From Epiperipatus broadwayi (taxonomy: Eukaryota > Onychophora > Udeonychophora > Euonychophora > Peripatidae), in the NCBI GenBank assembly GCA_028023455.1, contig JAQFVV010000018.1, forward strand, positions 4,181,800 to 4,245,799: a stretch of 64,000 bases of DNA. Reading direction: 5' to 3'. Position numbers and translations under genes: made by a program. Positions 23,395-35,808 of this stretch are shown one piece after another. Each line of letters begins with the position of its first letter. Position 1 is the first letter of the stretch. Below the pieces are notes generated by a model. That model was not told where the DNA came from. It ran no database searches and saw only the letters and a list, made by a program, of their open reading frames with translations.

Positions 23395-24420
23395 TTCAAA
23401 TATTAAACAAGATAAACCTTTAAGATTAATGCTTGACTTTGGTGGATCATTTTACTATGAAACTTGTAGATTTATAAAAACATTATTAAAAGATGTTCTT
23501 GAATTTGGAAAATATACTATTAGTTCATCATTTGATTTTGTAAAGAAAATTCATAATATTAATGAAAATGATAGTATTTGTATATTTGATATATGTTAGA
23601 TGTACGGTTCAATAGATTTGGAAAATATACTATTAGTTCATTATTTGATTTTGTAAAGAAAATTCATAATATTAATATTAATGAAAATGATAGTATTTGT
23701 ATATTTGATATATGTTAGATGTACGGTTCAATAGATAGATTAAAATCTATAAAAATTATATTAGATGCTTTGATGTTAAAAAAAGTTGATGTTAAGAAAG
23801 TAAAATTTGTAAATGATGTGTTATATTATATATATATATGTGTGTGTGAAGTTTAATAAAAATTATTATAAAATGGATGATGGTTGGCCTATGGGTCTTC
23901 CTGTAGTTTCACAAATATGCAGTTTTGTAGTATCAAGATATGAAGATATAATTCTTAATAATAATATATATTACCAAGGCATTAAAATTTATTACAGGTA
24001 TGTTGATGATGTTTTTGTTTGTGAAAGTTTAGATGTAAATAAATTTGTTATTTAATGAATTAAATAGTTTAGAAGGTTTAAAATGGAGTAAATCTTTTGA
24101 AGAAAAAATGTCACTTCAATATTTAGATATTAAAGTTACTCGTAATAAAAATAAATTAGATTATTGTATGGTAATAAAAGATATTGAAACAAGAGGATAT
24201 ATTCCTTGGTATTCAAATGTGCCAATAGTACATAAATTATCTGGTTTAAAATCATTTTTATTTAGGAATAATAAGTTATGTAAATATAGTTCTGATAAAA
24301 TAAGTAACATAAATGTATTTACTATGGATTTGTTAAATATTGGATATGATTATAAATTAATTTATAATATTGTTACTAAGTTTAATAATAATAGTAATAT
24401 TTTAAGTGCTATAGATATTG
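23395..24420 (+). pseudogene. PLE-2 plus copy, reverse transcriptase (5' part)
   Basis: In order: DKPLRLMLDFGGSFYYETCR (near the PLE RPIVS segment), FDFVKKIHNINENDS, ICIFDIC-stop-MYGSID (motif A, with a stop where a residue should be), DGWPMGLPVVSQICSFVVSR (motif B), YRYVDDVFVCESLD (motif C, about 23996-24030) and KWSKSFEEKMSLQYLDIKVT. The frame then runs to SNILSAID and is cut at 24420 by insertion of repeat A. The reading continues at 27392. A 114-bp tandem duplication covers motif A. The first good alignment is about 50 bases from the end of the minus copy, giving a head-to-head pair. Confidence 0.85.
23503..23736 (+). repeat. 114-bp tandem duplication inside the PLE-2 RT
   Basis: TTTGGAAAATATACTATTAG begins at 23503 and again at 23617. 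The second unit runs to 23736, carries a 6-base ATTAAT expansion and otherwise differs at about one base. It duplicates the motif A segment, including its stop codon, so the stop predates the duplication. Confidence 0.92.
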
Positions 24421-27385
24421 TGCCGGTCGGATTTGTATGTTCATGTAACAAGATCTAGCATCTAGGCAAAAGTACCTCGAATCCACTCATGTGCAAGATA
24501 CACAGATCAGGAACACTCATGAACTCTGCCCTATTTGTCTATTTCCCAGATCTATAACATTATGACCAACAATCCTAATGACATCGATTAATTTACTTCT
24601 CATCTGCCGGCATCGGTCATCAAAGATACAAAAAGACTCTAGACTAAACTTATATGATAGAATAACTTAATAACTAGCTATATTTTATGAGCAATGAAGG
24701 CTCATGACCTAGCATATTAATTAGGTATTGATTGGAGATCATCTAGTGATATTTAGCATAAGTAATAACTTAATATATTATCTTAACTAAAAGAAAGCAA
24801 TAGTTCGAGTTTGATATATATATATATATATTTAAAATTTATTAATAACAAAATTATGTTGGGTTCCTTACCTGACATGAGCCTCATGAGTATTATATAT
24901 ATATATATACGTGTGTTTGATTCATATTTAACAATAACATAAGATTTGTGGCTATGCCAATAATATATATGTGTGATTTAATAAATTAGCGCTATTAGAA
25001 TACATTACTGGAATACTATTACACCCCCAGAGATGAAAAGAGCATTTAATTAATTTAAAAGACAATAATTTTATAAGCAGATATTACATTTGGCTACATT
25101 CAATATTATGATTAATTGGAGTTATAGATAATTAATGCGCGGGATGGGTAATGAATAATTATATAACCAATACTAAATCTATTGCATTAATACTTATATT
25201 AAACTAATGGAAATATGTTTGTTTAAAAAAATCATTTCATTACAGCTTATGAATACTTCTGGGCAACTAATGAGACACTGAAAGGCAGTGTGTGCATGGT
25301 GGCTGATTGGATTGGTCCAATTATGGATCCTGGAGTGTGCTTCATGAATTCTAAGAATGAAGTTGACCGATTTCCTCTGCAAACATAGGCAGGGTTGGTT
25401 TGACTAACGAAAGAGTCCAAGATTCCCTGGAATGAAGTACAGGAGAATCATGGATGATGAAGAGTGGTTGACAATGTCATTATCGGGCTGGATTTTCCAG
25501 AGTGATCCCCGTATAAAGCATGCACATAAGACCAAGGATGTCCCCAGGGTCGTTTTACAGCCTGGTTTAAGGACATTGAGAACGATGATGGGGATCGACT
25601 ATGCGATTACCTCCATGTGAGAAAGAAGCACGAACATATATAAAAACGAAGTGGCCTTTATGCACATAATGCTTAATAATATAATAAATATAATTCTAAA
25701 GATTAAAGATTATCAAAATAGATTTATTGCCCATAAATTATGAAATATCCGGTGTAATGATATGGCTTCGTTAAGCGCACATGGATAATAATTATACTTA
25801 AATATCAAACTAAGCTCTTAAGATTCCTCCCTCCCTTACATTATGTTACTTAATATTATTCATTACTTCTCACACATTTAATAAATCTCAATTTTGATTA
25901 ATCAATGCCCTTGTGAATATATATAAATTATTACAAAATAAGTAGGTGGTGGTAATAGCTAAGATGGATTTTACATATATAATATAATTTAAGAATAGAA
26001 GATAATGCATTATTTAGGAAGGAAAATGTGAAAACAGATGTCAATCTGTTTTTATACAGTAAACATAGAATATAATTAGTTTATTTATCTAAAATCGGAG
26101 CATTTGGGCAAGTCGAATAAGACTTGTTTTGATCAAATTATAAATTATTTACCCAGAAAATGATGGGTAAGGAAACCAAAATGAATTATATGCTTGTGAT
26201 TTTAGAATACTATTGGCATTTATTTTAAAATATACATACATAAGTCTAAATGAGAATTATTTGCCGCTTGGAAATAAAAGAAAAGGAAAAGCATTTTATA
26301 GGAGGCTTAATATAGATTGGTTATATAGAGTTATACGAATACATATTTTGAAGACATTTAAAATAGATGATTAACATATAAATATTACAGAGAAGGCAGG
26401 ATTTAAGAATTACAAGCGGTCAAAGTTCTTTTACCTTGATTATTTGGAAGAGCGTTTCACTAGGAATCAGTCCATCGGTATTGTTTCACTAGATCTAAAG
26501 TAGCATTATTATTTTAGAATTAGCATTTTATTTTCACTGGAAAAATATACATAAAGTTTAGTAGTATGGGATGCAGAGCTTCATTCATGGGAACAGCATA
26601 TTAGAGCGGACAGACAAGGTGAAATTTCCTACTCATGACACATTAAGTGAAAGTTAAAACTGGCGTAAAATATGTATAGCAACATAGTTATTTAATGGTC
26701 TCCTCTCCCTTGTGGATTCAAATCCAGCAGTATATATACTTTTAATTTGAGGCTGTAATTTAGCAACCACTGCTGGACCTGAGGCGGTTTAAGCACTCAA
26801 GTTTCATTTGGAATAGTTTGACCGGATACTCTTATCTAGTAAGATGTGTTGAAACAATGCAAGTTTGTTATCAGTTTCTTGAACAATTGTTTTAAAATAT
26901 ATCTTATGATTTTAAAACAAGCTAGCATGGACAATTTCCACTAATGGGTTTATTTTATTATTACCAATTCGTAATCTTTTACTTTAATCTAAGGGGTCTT
27001 CTGGGTAATTGTTTTTTGATAGACTTCTTAACAAGATTGCATCATTTCTGGCCACAAAATTATATATGAAAAAATAATAAGTTTCATATATAATACATTA
27101 TATATATATATAATAACTATTAATTTATTCGCAATCTTCTACACAGAAATATATAGATATTTATTATTTACGCCCGTATATACATGAGAATATTATTAAA
27201 TAAAATATTTTTAAATTAAAATACATACGTGTTAATGTGATTTATGTTATAATACTAACCAAAAGAAATATATATATTATTAGTTGTGTATACATGTGTG
27301 TAAAGGCGGGTTTGAATACAGTTAGGTGGTAGGAGATTGTATGTGGGCTGTGAAGCAGGATCTGGGCATCAGTTCATCTGCTTCA
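24421..27385 (+). mobile_element. Repeat A: 2965-bp insertion of unknown class inside PLE-2
   Basis: It begins TGCCGGTCGG and ends GATCTGCTTCA. It is flanked by a perfect 6-bp ATATTG duplication (24415-24420 and 27386-27391), and its removal rejoins the PLE-2 frame between AID and the following KMKYTW. An inverted copy is repeat B (28134-31057). TG...CA ends and a 6-bp duplication fit an LTR, so a long solo LTR is one reading. No internal LTR pair, primer site or transposase is recognised. It is less AT-rich than its surroundings and has a coding-like patch near 25240-25640. Confidence 0.7.
25228..25640 (+). pseudogene. Coding-like patch in repeat A, unknown protein
   Basis: Frames here have balanced composition. 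AYEYFWATNETLKGSV follows a TTACAG that resembles a splice acceptor. A second frame gives MDDEEWLTMSLSGWIFQ. A third, starting at DQGCPQGRFTAWFKD, ends in VRKKHEHI and a stop. The same bases in copy B keep pieces such as QGWFDERKSPRFPEVKYR, showing that each copy carries different frame breaks of one ancestral reading. I cannot name a family. Antisense frames (25194-25382 here, 29861-30156 in B) are shadows. Confidence 0.35.
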
Positions 27386-27391
27386 ATATTG

Positions 27392-27906
27392 CGAAAATGA
27401 AATATACTTGGATATCAATGCCATTTATTTGTAATGAACAAGTGAAATTTATAAAACAGATATATAAAAATATATGTTGAATCACATTTTATACTACTCC
27501 TAATTTAAATAGTTTGATAAATAATTCAAAAAATAAATGTAGTATTTTAAATCAAAGTTGTGCAATATATAAATGGCTGTGTGTTTGTGGAAAAGCATAT
27601 ATAGGTGAATCTCGATGTACATTGGAGAAAAGGTCAAAGGAGCATTTGTTGTTATATAAACGAGTACAAAAATCAAGACAAGAGAATGTTAGAAATGATG
27701 ACGTATCACCTTCAGTATTTTTTGATCATAATGTAACATGTAATTATGTTTTTGATTTTGATTTTAATACAGTTAAGATTTTGTGTATTGAAAGAAATAA
27801 TAATAAATGCAAAATTAAAGAAGCTATGTTAATAAAAAGTAAAAAGCAACATTTGATAAATAGACAGGCTGCCAATATAAAAATTAATGAATTGTGGGAA
27901 AATTGA
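27392..27906 (+). pseudogene. PLE-2 plus copy, GIY-YIG endonuclease (3' part)
   Basis: It resumes after repeat A with KMKYTWISMPFICNEQVKFI, a stop, then a clean frame from 27514. The GIY-YIG domain is CAIYKWLCVCGKAYIGESRC...RSKEHLLL, with AIY, YIG and the following Arg all present. Then come FFDHNVTCNY and the KIKEAMLI...INRQAANIKINELWEN end. Unlike the minus copy, the YIGES triad is intact. The nuclease would nick target DNA to prime reverse transcription. The parent protein is broken by a stop at 27478, the motif A stop and the A insertion. Confidence 0.87.
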
Positions 27907-27955
27907 TGTATGATGTATTTCTTTTTGTTTACATTTGTAACGGTTTTTTGTAATA

Positions 27956-28014
27956 CAATTTGAATCTAGTTGATAATGACTATATAGATAGTTGAAAGTA
28001 TTTCTATTAAATTG
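27956..28014 (+). ncRNA. Hammerhead-like RNA in the PLE-2 3' region (plus copy)
   Basis: Same layout as 22290-22348: distal helix CAATTT/AAATTG, proximal TAG/CTA, core strand TTGATAA, helix II GACTA/TAGTT around TATAGA, then GAAA. Compared with the minus copy, helix II changes A-U to G-U at its base, which keeps pairing. Helix III is weaker here (AGTATT). Confidence 0.55.
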
Positions 28015-28133
28015 TGGTATATATTTGTTTTTAAAATATTTTTTACTGTATTAATTATTGGATTGTTTTGAATAATTATATATATTTTATTATAATTGGA
28101 ATACAGACATTGATTAATAATATATATATATAT

Positions 28134-31057
28134 TGAAGCAGATGATCTGATGCTCAGATCCTGCTTCACAGCCCACATCCAATCTCCTACCATCTAACTG
28201 TATTCAAACCCGCCTTTATGCATGTATATACATAGCTAATATATATATATATTTTTTTGTTTAGTATTATAACATAAATCAAATTAACACGTATGTACTT
28301 TAATTTAAAAATATTTTATTTAATAATAATATTTTCATGTGTAGGCGGGTGTAAATAATAAATATCTATATATTTCAGTGTAGGAGATTGTGAATAAATT
28401 AATTAAGTTATATTATATATAAGGTATTATATATGAAACTTATTATTTTTTCATATATAATTTTGTAGCCAGAAATGATGCAATCTTGTTAGAAAGTCTC
28501 TCAAAAAACAATTACCCGGAAGACCCTTTAGATAAAAGTAAAAGATTACGAATTGGTAATAATAAAATAAACCCATTAGTGGAAATTGTCCACGCTAGCT
28601 TGTTTTAAAATCATAAGATTTATTTTAAAACAATCGTTTGAGAAACTGATAACAAACTTGCATTGTTTCAAACATCTTATTAGATAAGAGTATCCGGTCA
28701 AACTATTCCAGATGAAACTTAAGTGCTTAAACCGCCTCAGGTCCAGCAGTAGTTGCTAAGTTACAGCTTCAAAATAAAAGTATATATACTTCTGGATTTG
28801 AATCCACAAAGGGAGGAGACCATTAAATAAGTATGTAGCTATACATATTCCATGCCAGTTTTGATTCTCACTCAATGTGTCATGAGTAGGGGAAATTTCA
28901 CCTTTTCCCTCCATTCTAATATGCTGTTCCCATGAACAAAGCTCTGCAACCCGTACTAATGAACTTTATGTATTTTCCAGTAAAAATGAAATGCTAATTC
29001 TCAAATAATAATGCTACTTTAGATTTAGTGAAACAATACTGATGTACTGACTCCTAGAAAAATCACTCTTCTAAATAAGCAAGGTAAAAGAACTTTGACC
29101 GCTTGCAATTCTTAAATCCTGCCTTCTCTGTAATATTTATATTTTAATCACCTATTTTAAATGTCTTCAAAATATGTATTCGTATAACTCTATATAACTA
29201 ATTTATATTAAGCCTCCTATAAAATGTTTTTCCTTTTCTTTTATTTCCAAGCAGCAAATAAGTTTCATTAAAAGATGCCAATAATATTCTAAAATTGCAA
29301 GCATATAATTCATTTTCATTTCCCCACCCATCATTTATCGGGTTAATAACTTATAATTTGATCAAAACAAGTCTTATTCGACTTGCCCAGGTGCTCATGA
29401 TTTTAGATAAATAAACTAATTATATTTTTATGTTTACTGTAGAAAAACAGATTGACATCTGTTTTTCACATTTTTCTTCCTAAATAATGCACTATCTTTT
29501 ATTCTTAAATTATATTATATATGTAAAACCCATCTTAGCTATTACCACCACCCACTTATTTTGCAATAATTTATATATTTTCACAAGGGCATTGATTAAC
29601 CAAAATTGAGATTTATTAAATGTATGGGAAGTAATGAATAATATTAAGTAACATAATGTAAGGGGGAGGGGAATCTTAAGAGCCTAGTTTTATATTTAAG
29701 TATAATTATTATTCATGTTTGCTTAATGAAGCCATATCATTACGCCGAATATTTCATAATTTGTTGGCAATAAATATGTTAGATAATCTTTAACCTTTAG
29801 AGTTATATTTATATTATATTATTAAGCATTACGTGCATAAAGGCCAATTCATTTTTATATATGTTCATGCTTCTTTCTCACATGGAGATATTCATGAACT
29901 TGAGTCCCATCATCGTTCTCAATGTCCTTAAACCAGGCTGTAAAACCACCCTGGGGACATACTTGGTCTTATGTGCATACTTTATATGGGGAGCAATCTG
30001 GGAAACCAGCCCAATAAAGTCATTGCCGACCACTCTTTGTCATCCATGATTCACCTGTACTTCACTTCAGGGAATCTTGGACTCTTTCTTTCATCAAACC
30101 AACCCTGCCTACATTTGCAGAGAAAATTGATCCACTTCGTTATTAAAAATTCATGAAGCACACTCCAGGATCCATAATTGGACCAACCCAATCAGCCACC
30201 ATGCACCTCACTGCCTTTCCATGTCTTATTAGTCATCCAGAAATAGTCATAAGCCATAATGAGATGATTTCTTTAAACAGGCATATTTCCATTAGTTTAA
30301 TATACATATTAATGTGATTGATTTAGTATCATTTATATAATTATTCATTATCCATCCTGCGCATTAATTATCTATAACTCCAATTAATAATCATATTCAA
30401 TGTAACAAAATATAATATCTGCTTGTAAAATTATTATCTTTTTAAATTAATTAAATGCTCTTTTCGTTTCTGGGGGTGTAATAGTATTCCAGTAATGCAT
30501 TCCAATAGCGCTAATTCATTAAATCACACATATATTATTGGCATAGCCGCAAATGTAATGTTATTGTTAAATATGAATTAAATATATATCTAATACTTAT
30601 GAGGCTCATGTTGGGTAAATAACCTGACATAATTGTGTTATTAATAAATCTTAAATATATATATCAAACTCGAACCATTGCTTTTTTTTAGTTAAGTTAA
30701 TATATTAAGTTATTACTTATGCTCAATATGACTAGATGATCTCTGCTCAATACATAATTAATATGTTAGGTCACGAGCCTTCATTGCTCATAAAATATAG
30801 CTAGTTATTAAGTTATTCTATTATATAAGTTTAGCCTAGAGTCTTTTTGTGTCTTCGATGACCGATGCCAGGCGGTGAGAAGTAAATTAAGTCAATGTCA
30901 TCAGGATTGTTGTTTATAATGTTATAGATCTGGGAAATAGGCAAATCGGGCAGAGTTCATGAGTGTTCCTGACCTGTGTATCTTGCGCATGATTGGATTT
31001 GAGGTACTTTGCCTAGATGCTAGATCTTGTTATGTGAACATACAAATCCGACTGGCA
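28134..31057 (-). mobile_element. Repeat B: inverted copy of repeat A (2924 bp)
   Basis: It reads TGAAGCAG...GACTGGCA on the plus strand, the complement of repeat A over its whole length. I matched both ends and several interior blocks, such as GACTTGCCCA...TGCTC and TTGACCGCTTG. It sits in the TA-rich 3' end of the plus PLE-2 copy. CAATAT follows on the right (complement of ATATTG) and ATATAT precedes on the left, an imperfect duplication in a TA tract. With A it forms a giant inverted repeat with a spacer of about 750 bp holding the PLE-2 nuclease. Confidence 0.8.
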
Positions 31058-31559
31058 CAATATATATATATATATATAACAAAGAAAAATAGTGGCAGGA
31101 TCAAAGATTAAAAAGTTTTTTCAGTGTAATGAATAACAAATTTTTATACATAATGATAACTAAACAAGAAAATTTTTTTTCACTTTTATGCAACATAAAA
31201 TATTAATGAGAATAGTCCCAATTCCACTTTCCTCATTATTATCTGTCTTATTTTTCATTTACCCTTCTTGAATGCCTAGAGCTTACTAGATAGTTGGTCT
31301 ATGATTATAAGTGTAATTTATAATATATATACGTATAAAAAAATAGAAAAAATATCCATAGATTGCAAAAATGAGAGTAGACAAAATACCCATAGATTGC
31401 AATAAATGAAATATAATTCCTTATATACATTTGCATATCAGATGTATAAGATACAGATACGTACAAAACAGTTATGTAAGATATTGCTTGCAGCATCAGA
31501 TATGACATTGAAATAAATTTGATTTTTTATTATAATCATTATTTTAAAAAAATTATAAT

Positions 31560-31826
31560 ATTTATACTTACAGGTGATAGAAAATATTACTTATGAAGCT
31601 TCATATAAAATTACCATTGACTATGTTCTAAGAGTTCAGAGTTACATATGCATTAGAGCACAAACAGACATTCTACAACACAAAAAAGATCCCATTATAA
31701 ATTATTTATATAAAAAATATCTGAAAAATGTTATATACTTAGAAAATATTATTTCTAGAATTTCATATTTACAGTTTATTAGGTTTTAAATCCAATAAAT
31801 TACACACACACATACACACACACACG

Positions 31827-31861
<35 letters not shown>

Positions 31862-32050
31862 GCGCATTGGAGCACAAAATAGACTTGTTCTACAATGAAA
31901 AATTAGACTTATTTTACAGCAGTATAAATTATTTATATAAAAAATATATATTTACAGCTGATAGAAAATGTTACCTTTGTGGCTTCATATAAAATTACAA
32001 ATGGCTATATTCTGAGCCTTCAGAGTTACATATATATGCATTGAACTTAT
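31560..32050. repeat. Degenerate local duplication with (CA)n/(TA)n
   Basis: ACAGGTGATAGAAAATATTAC (31571) recurs as ACAGCTGATAGAAAATGTTAC (31957). GCATTAGAGCACAAA recurs as GCATTGGAGCACAAA (31863). TATAAATTATTTATATAAAA recurs near 31925. A (CA)n/(TA)n tract (31801-31861) separates the units. This is an old local duplication, not a gene; the frame at 31574-31789 lies inside it. Confidence 0.6.
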
Positions 32051-32374
32051 AAAATAAAGAAATAAAAATTTTAAAACTCCTTTTAGTAAAATATTCATAA
32101 CAAAAGTGCAATTTTTATTATAGAAAAAAAAATAGCATTGGAAATCTGATTCAGTAATGAAAAAATGATGTATTGCATGTGATATATAGTTCTTACCAAT
32201 CATGTGCTAACATGATTTAAAGTCTGTGGTTGGTCAAAATGCTATATTTTGAGAAAACCATGAAAGTTTGACACCATCTTATTAAAGAACAAATTGGTTA
32301 TAAAAGTAGTTAAATCAAAGTGGATTACATTTAAGTAGTAAGAAAAAATATGAAAAACTAATGAATATGGGTTG

Positions 32375-33225
32375 TCATTATGCTTTGAATTTGTAGATTA
32401 TAAAAAAGCATTTTATTTATAAGCAATTTCACAGATTAAAATTTTGGTTTATAAAACATCAAAATATAGAGACCTTGGTTAGATTTTATGGTGAAATTAA
32501 GAATATTACCATTGATAAGAATGGAAGACAGGATGATTTAACATCAACAAAACTTTCTATAGATGTTGTACAGAAAGTATTCTGTGAATTAAAATAGGAA
32601 ACTAAATGAATAAAGTCAAATTGAAATTATTTAAATCATTGATTTTGGTTATTTTTTTTTAAATAATGTTCCAGAGGTTAAGGAAATGTTGCAAGAATTA
32701 TCAGATAATAATATAAAAGATTATATAAAAATACTAAAAAGATAAAAAAAATATTCTATGAAGAAGATAATAAAGATTAATAATCATAAATTAGAAAAAG
32801 TTAACAACTATAATAATTACTAATATATATTTAAAACATAATAGACAAAATTAATCATAGAGTCAAACATGGACAGAAAGATTTTAATAAATGTGCTATG
32901 TCAAATCTGACATATAGATATGAAGTTTTGATACTTATCAAAAAAAATAATACAAAGATGTCAGACCACTCAGTAAAATATGGAAATGTGCATGTTATGT
33001 ATAGCAATAATAAATAGATATTGACATCACTAAAAAACTGAAAAACTAAAAATAGGTCTGGACTGGACAGATGTTAGAAGAGATGATAATAAATGAACTG
33101 TTAAAGTCTTATGCTGAGCTGGATCCTAAGTGATAGCAAAAAAATATAGAAAAAGATCACATGTGAAAAGAATTGATGAAATAAGAAAATTTATTGCTAT
33201 GATATGAGAGAAATTGGATTAAACT
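32375..33225 (+). pseudogene. Decayed RTE-type LINE, RT palm to C-terminus
   Basis: Ordered relics: EFVDYKKAF (RT motif A, about 32385), a SIDVVQKVF segment where the motif B turn is expected, EVKEMLQELSD (the helix before the YADD region and KTK segment), VNNYxYI (the YLG strand), then LDWTDVRRDDNK and KKNIEKDHM.KELMK (C-terminal HCCH-type tail, near 33057-33180). Many stops and frame changes. In family members the tail reads RRDDNKW followed by an Arg-rich GRP segment. The clade is judged from motif order. Confidence 0.6.
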
Positions 33226-33644
33226 TGGACAGATCTTTAATTTGCAATGAATCAGAAATGGGTAAAAAAAATCCATCTTTATCACAATAAAAAGGTTACA
33301 TTGATAACAAATGGATTGAAATTCTTGGTATTGTTTGATATTCTTTAGGTGTAAACTGCTTTCATGTATTTATATTTATAAAGAAATCTAGTCTTAAGCA
33401 ATATTAGCTTTAGTATCTAAGTAATATATAGTTTCAGTGCAGTTTGAAAGTTAAAATTGACTATTTGTTAGTATGTTTCCAAAACAGATTATATATCTCT
33501 GTTCAATGAGGTTTATTTAAACCTCTTTGAATTATAAGTTTTGATCCCTTTCAGTCATGTATTAATCTTTAATTTCTCTATAAGTAAATTTGACCATATT
33601 ATTGGTAATGTTTAATATTGTTTAAATGTGGATTGCTTTGATGC

Positions 33645-33683
<39 letters not shown>

Positions 33684-34477
33684 GTACTCTATAATTACAA
33701 ATGTAAAAAAGTAATATCATTTTCATGCATATTATGATAAATATTTTATAGTTGTTTTTATTATACAACTATTTATCAAAGTTTTAATTTACAGTGTATT
33801 AAAAGTGCTGAGAATATAATAACAACATAACATTTTATTGATAGATGACTCTTTCTAGATGCAGGAGTATTAGTATAAATAAAAAAACGAGTGTTTGAAA
33901 ATTAAGTATGACAGCATATTAAATAAAATATATTAATTTTGTCTTCCATTTCAATACATTATTTTTATTTTAAAAACTATTATTAAACTATAATTTTAAA
34001 AAAATTTAATGTAATATTTAATAATTAGATAAAATAATTATGTGTATCATGTGATGTATATAATTTTTTTTTTTCATAAATGGTATTATAAGCTGATTTC
34101 TATTAAAACAACTATTTTTTTTTTACAATAAATATTTTCTATTATAAAAATGTTTTGTAATTTTAATTATATATTTATAAATTTATGCAGATTTTCTTAT
34201 TTAAATCTTCACAATATTGTAAATAAGCTTAAATTATCTTTATACGTGTAACATTAAATCTTTACATATTCCATATAAGCTTAAATTATCTTTATAAATT
34301 ACTTTTAACATTGTTTTAATGTATAATTAAATGAATAATATTTTATAAAATCTTTTGACTATTTTTTTATTTTGCATCTTAAGATACATTTAATTACAGA
34401 CAATTATTTTTCCCTTTTTTTAAAAAAAATTAAAAATCTGTTTTTTGCTCTATTTATTTCCCTCTTCCTGCGCTCTT

Positions 34478-34510
<33 letters not shown>

Positions 34511-35000
34511 CGATCTATTTATTTTCTATCTTTCTTTTTTTCAATGTGTGTTTGTTATATATTTGGATACAAGGATTTAAGAAACTTAAAAAAGTCTATA
34601 AGCTTTAAATTATATCAACATGCTAAATGTATATATAATTATAACAAGAAGTATCTCTAAAGCTTTTTAAAAAAATATTCGAAATAATTTTGAAACTTAA
34701 TATATATATAGAATATCTGATAAGATATCCTTTTTAGAACAGTAAAATTTTTGCATAATTGTTTTAAAGCAGAATGAAGTTTGAATCTGCATGCAGATTT
34801 TATACTCGATCAATCCTCATTCGCCTGTGTGCAATATTTTGAAGATTACAGTATTCATATATAAACGTTAAGGTTGCAAAATCTTCATTATTTTATAATA
34901 AATATTACATTTGAATGGAATAATTTATGTTTAAGAGTAAAAAATGGGCAACTAGTCACTAACAATAAACATTTGTTATCAAATTGCTATAAGATCTTGT
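33226..35000. other. AT-rich spacer with microsatellites
   Basis: (CA)n then (TA)n at about 33648-33680, and a (CT)n(TA)n tract at about 34480-34510. Two overlapping chance ORFs at 34372-34660 run through the latter. No relic recognised. Confidence 0.55.
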
Positions 35001-35004
35001 TGCC

Positions 35005-35215
35005 TAGTTAACTCAATCTATCTTCAACAAATAACTAAAAACAAAAAAGCTATTACAAGTCTAATAAAAAAAACTCTTTTGGGCTCAGGGACTGTCAGTC
35101 AGTAGTAATTGATAATTTCTTGGTAACATCAAAGATTAAAGTTTATTTCTATTTACATAAATATTGTCTCCCCATTTCTATTCTTTATTATAATAACAAT
35201 TAGTAAAATAATATA
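35005..35215. repeat. Dispersed repeat R1, copy 1
   Basis: Shares GGCTCAGGGACTGTCAGTCA...GTAATTGAT, CATCAAAGATTAAAGTTTAT and ATAATAACAATYAGT with 35595-35808 and, more diverged, with 52395-52600. There is no ORF. It may be one end of a non-autonomous element. Confidence 0.65.
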
Positions 35216-35594
35216 GGCGCAATTGCACATGAACGCAAAGCTATTTTATGCTTAAAACAAAATAAAATTATACTATTCTGCTAGCGCTTTCAAGAGACGT
35301 GCTCTCATCTTCATAGCTCTAAGTGAATTAATGATATGCAAATTATGCAAAGTCTAAGATTAATTGCTCCATTTTTTTGAGATCGTGAAGTTTTTGAATT
35401 ATATTTGAATTACAATAACAATTAGTGAAAATATTTAATGCAACATATACAATACTCTGGAGAAGTTTAAAATATTATTTGCAGAATATCAAGAAAGTTG
35501 CTATTCATTCACATTTTTACACTTATAAAAAATAGCTTTCTGGGTTTAGATTCATATAAAAACTTGGTTTTGTAGTAAAAGAGAATCTCTTTTA

Positions 35595-35808
35595 ATTCAA
35601 CAAAAGCTCAAAACAAAAGATCTATTATAGGATTAATGAAAAAATTAGTTTGGCTTCAGGGATTGTCAATTAGTTGTAATTGATATTTTTTTTTTTTTGC
35701 TAACATCAAAGATTAAAGTTTATTTCTATTTACATGGATATTATCTTCTCATTTTTATATTTTATTATAATAACAATCCATGGAAATATTTTACATTCAT
35801 ATATATGT
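35595..35808. repeat. Dispersed repeat R1, copy 2
   Basis: Same order of blocks as 35005-35215, with a T-run expansion after AATTGATA. It ends at AACAATCCATGGAAATATTT, an end also seen in the 52.4-kb copy. Confidence 0.65.

Noticed and set aside
29861-30156. ORFs in repeat B (and 25194-25382 in A)
   Set aside because: Antisense to the better coding-like reading of the same element.
24421-31057. Autonomous DNA transposon with 2.9-kb terminal inverted repeats
   Set aside because: The sequence between the arms is a piece of the same PLE-2 copy that lies outside arm A, and arm A has its own target duplication, so A and B are separate insertions.
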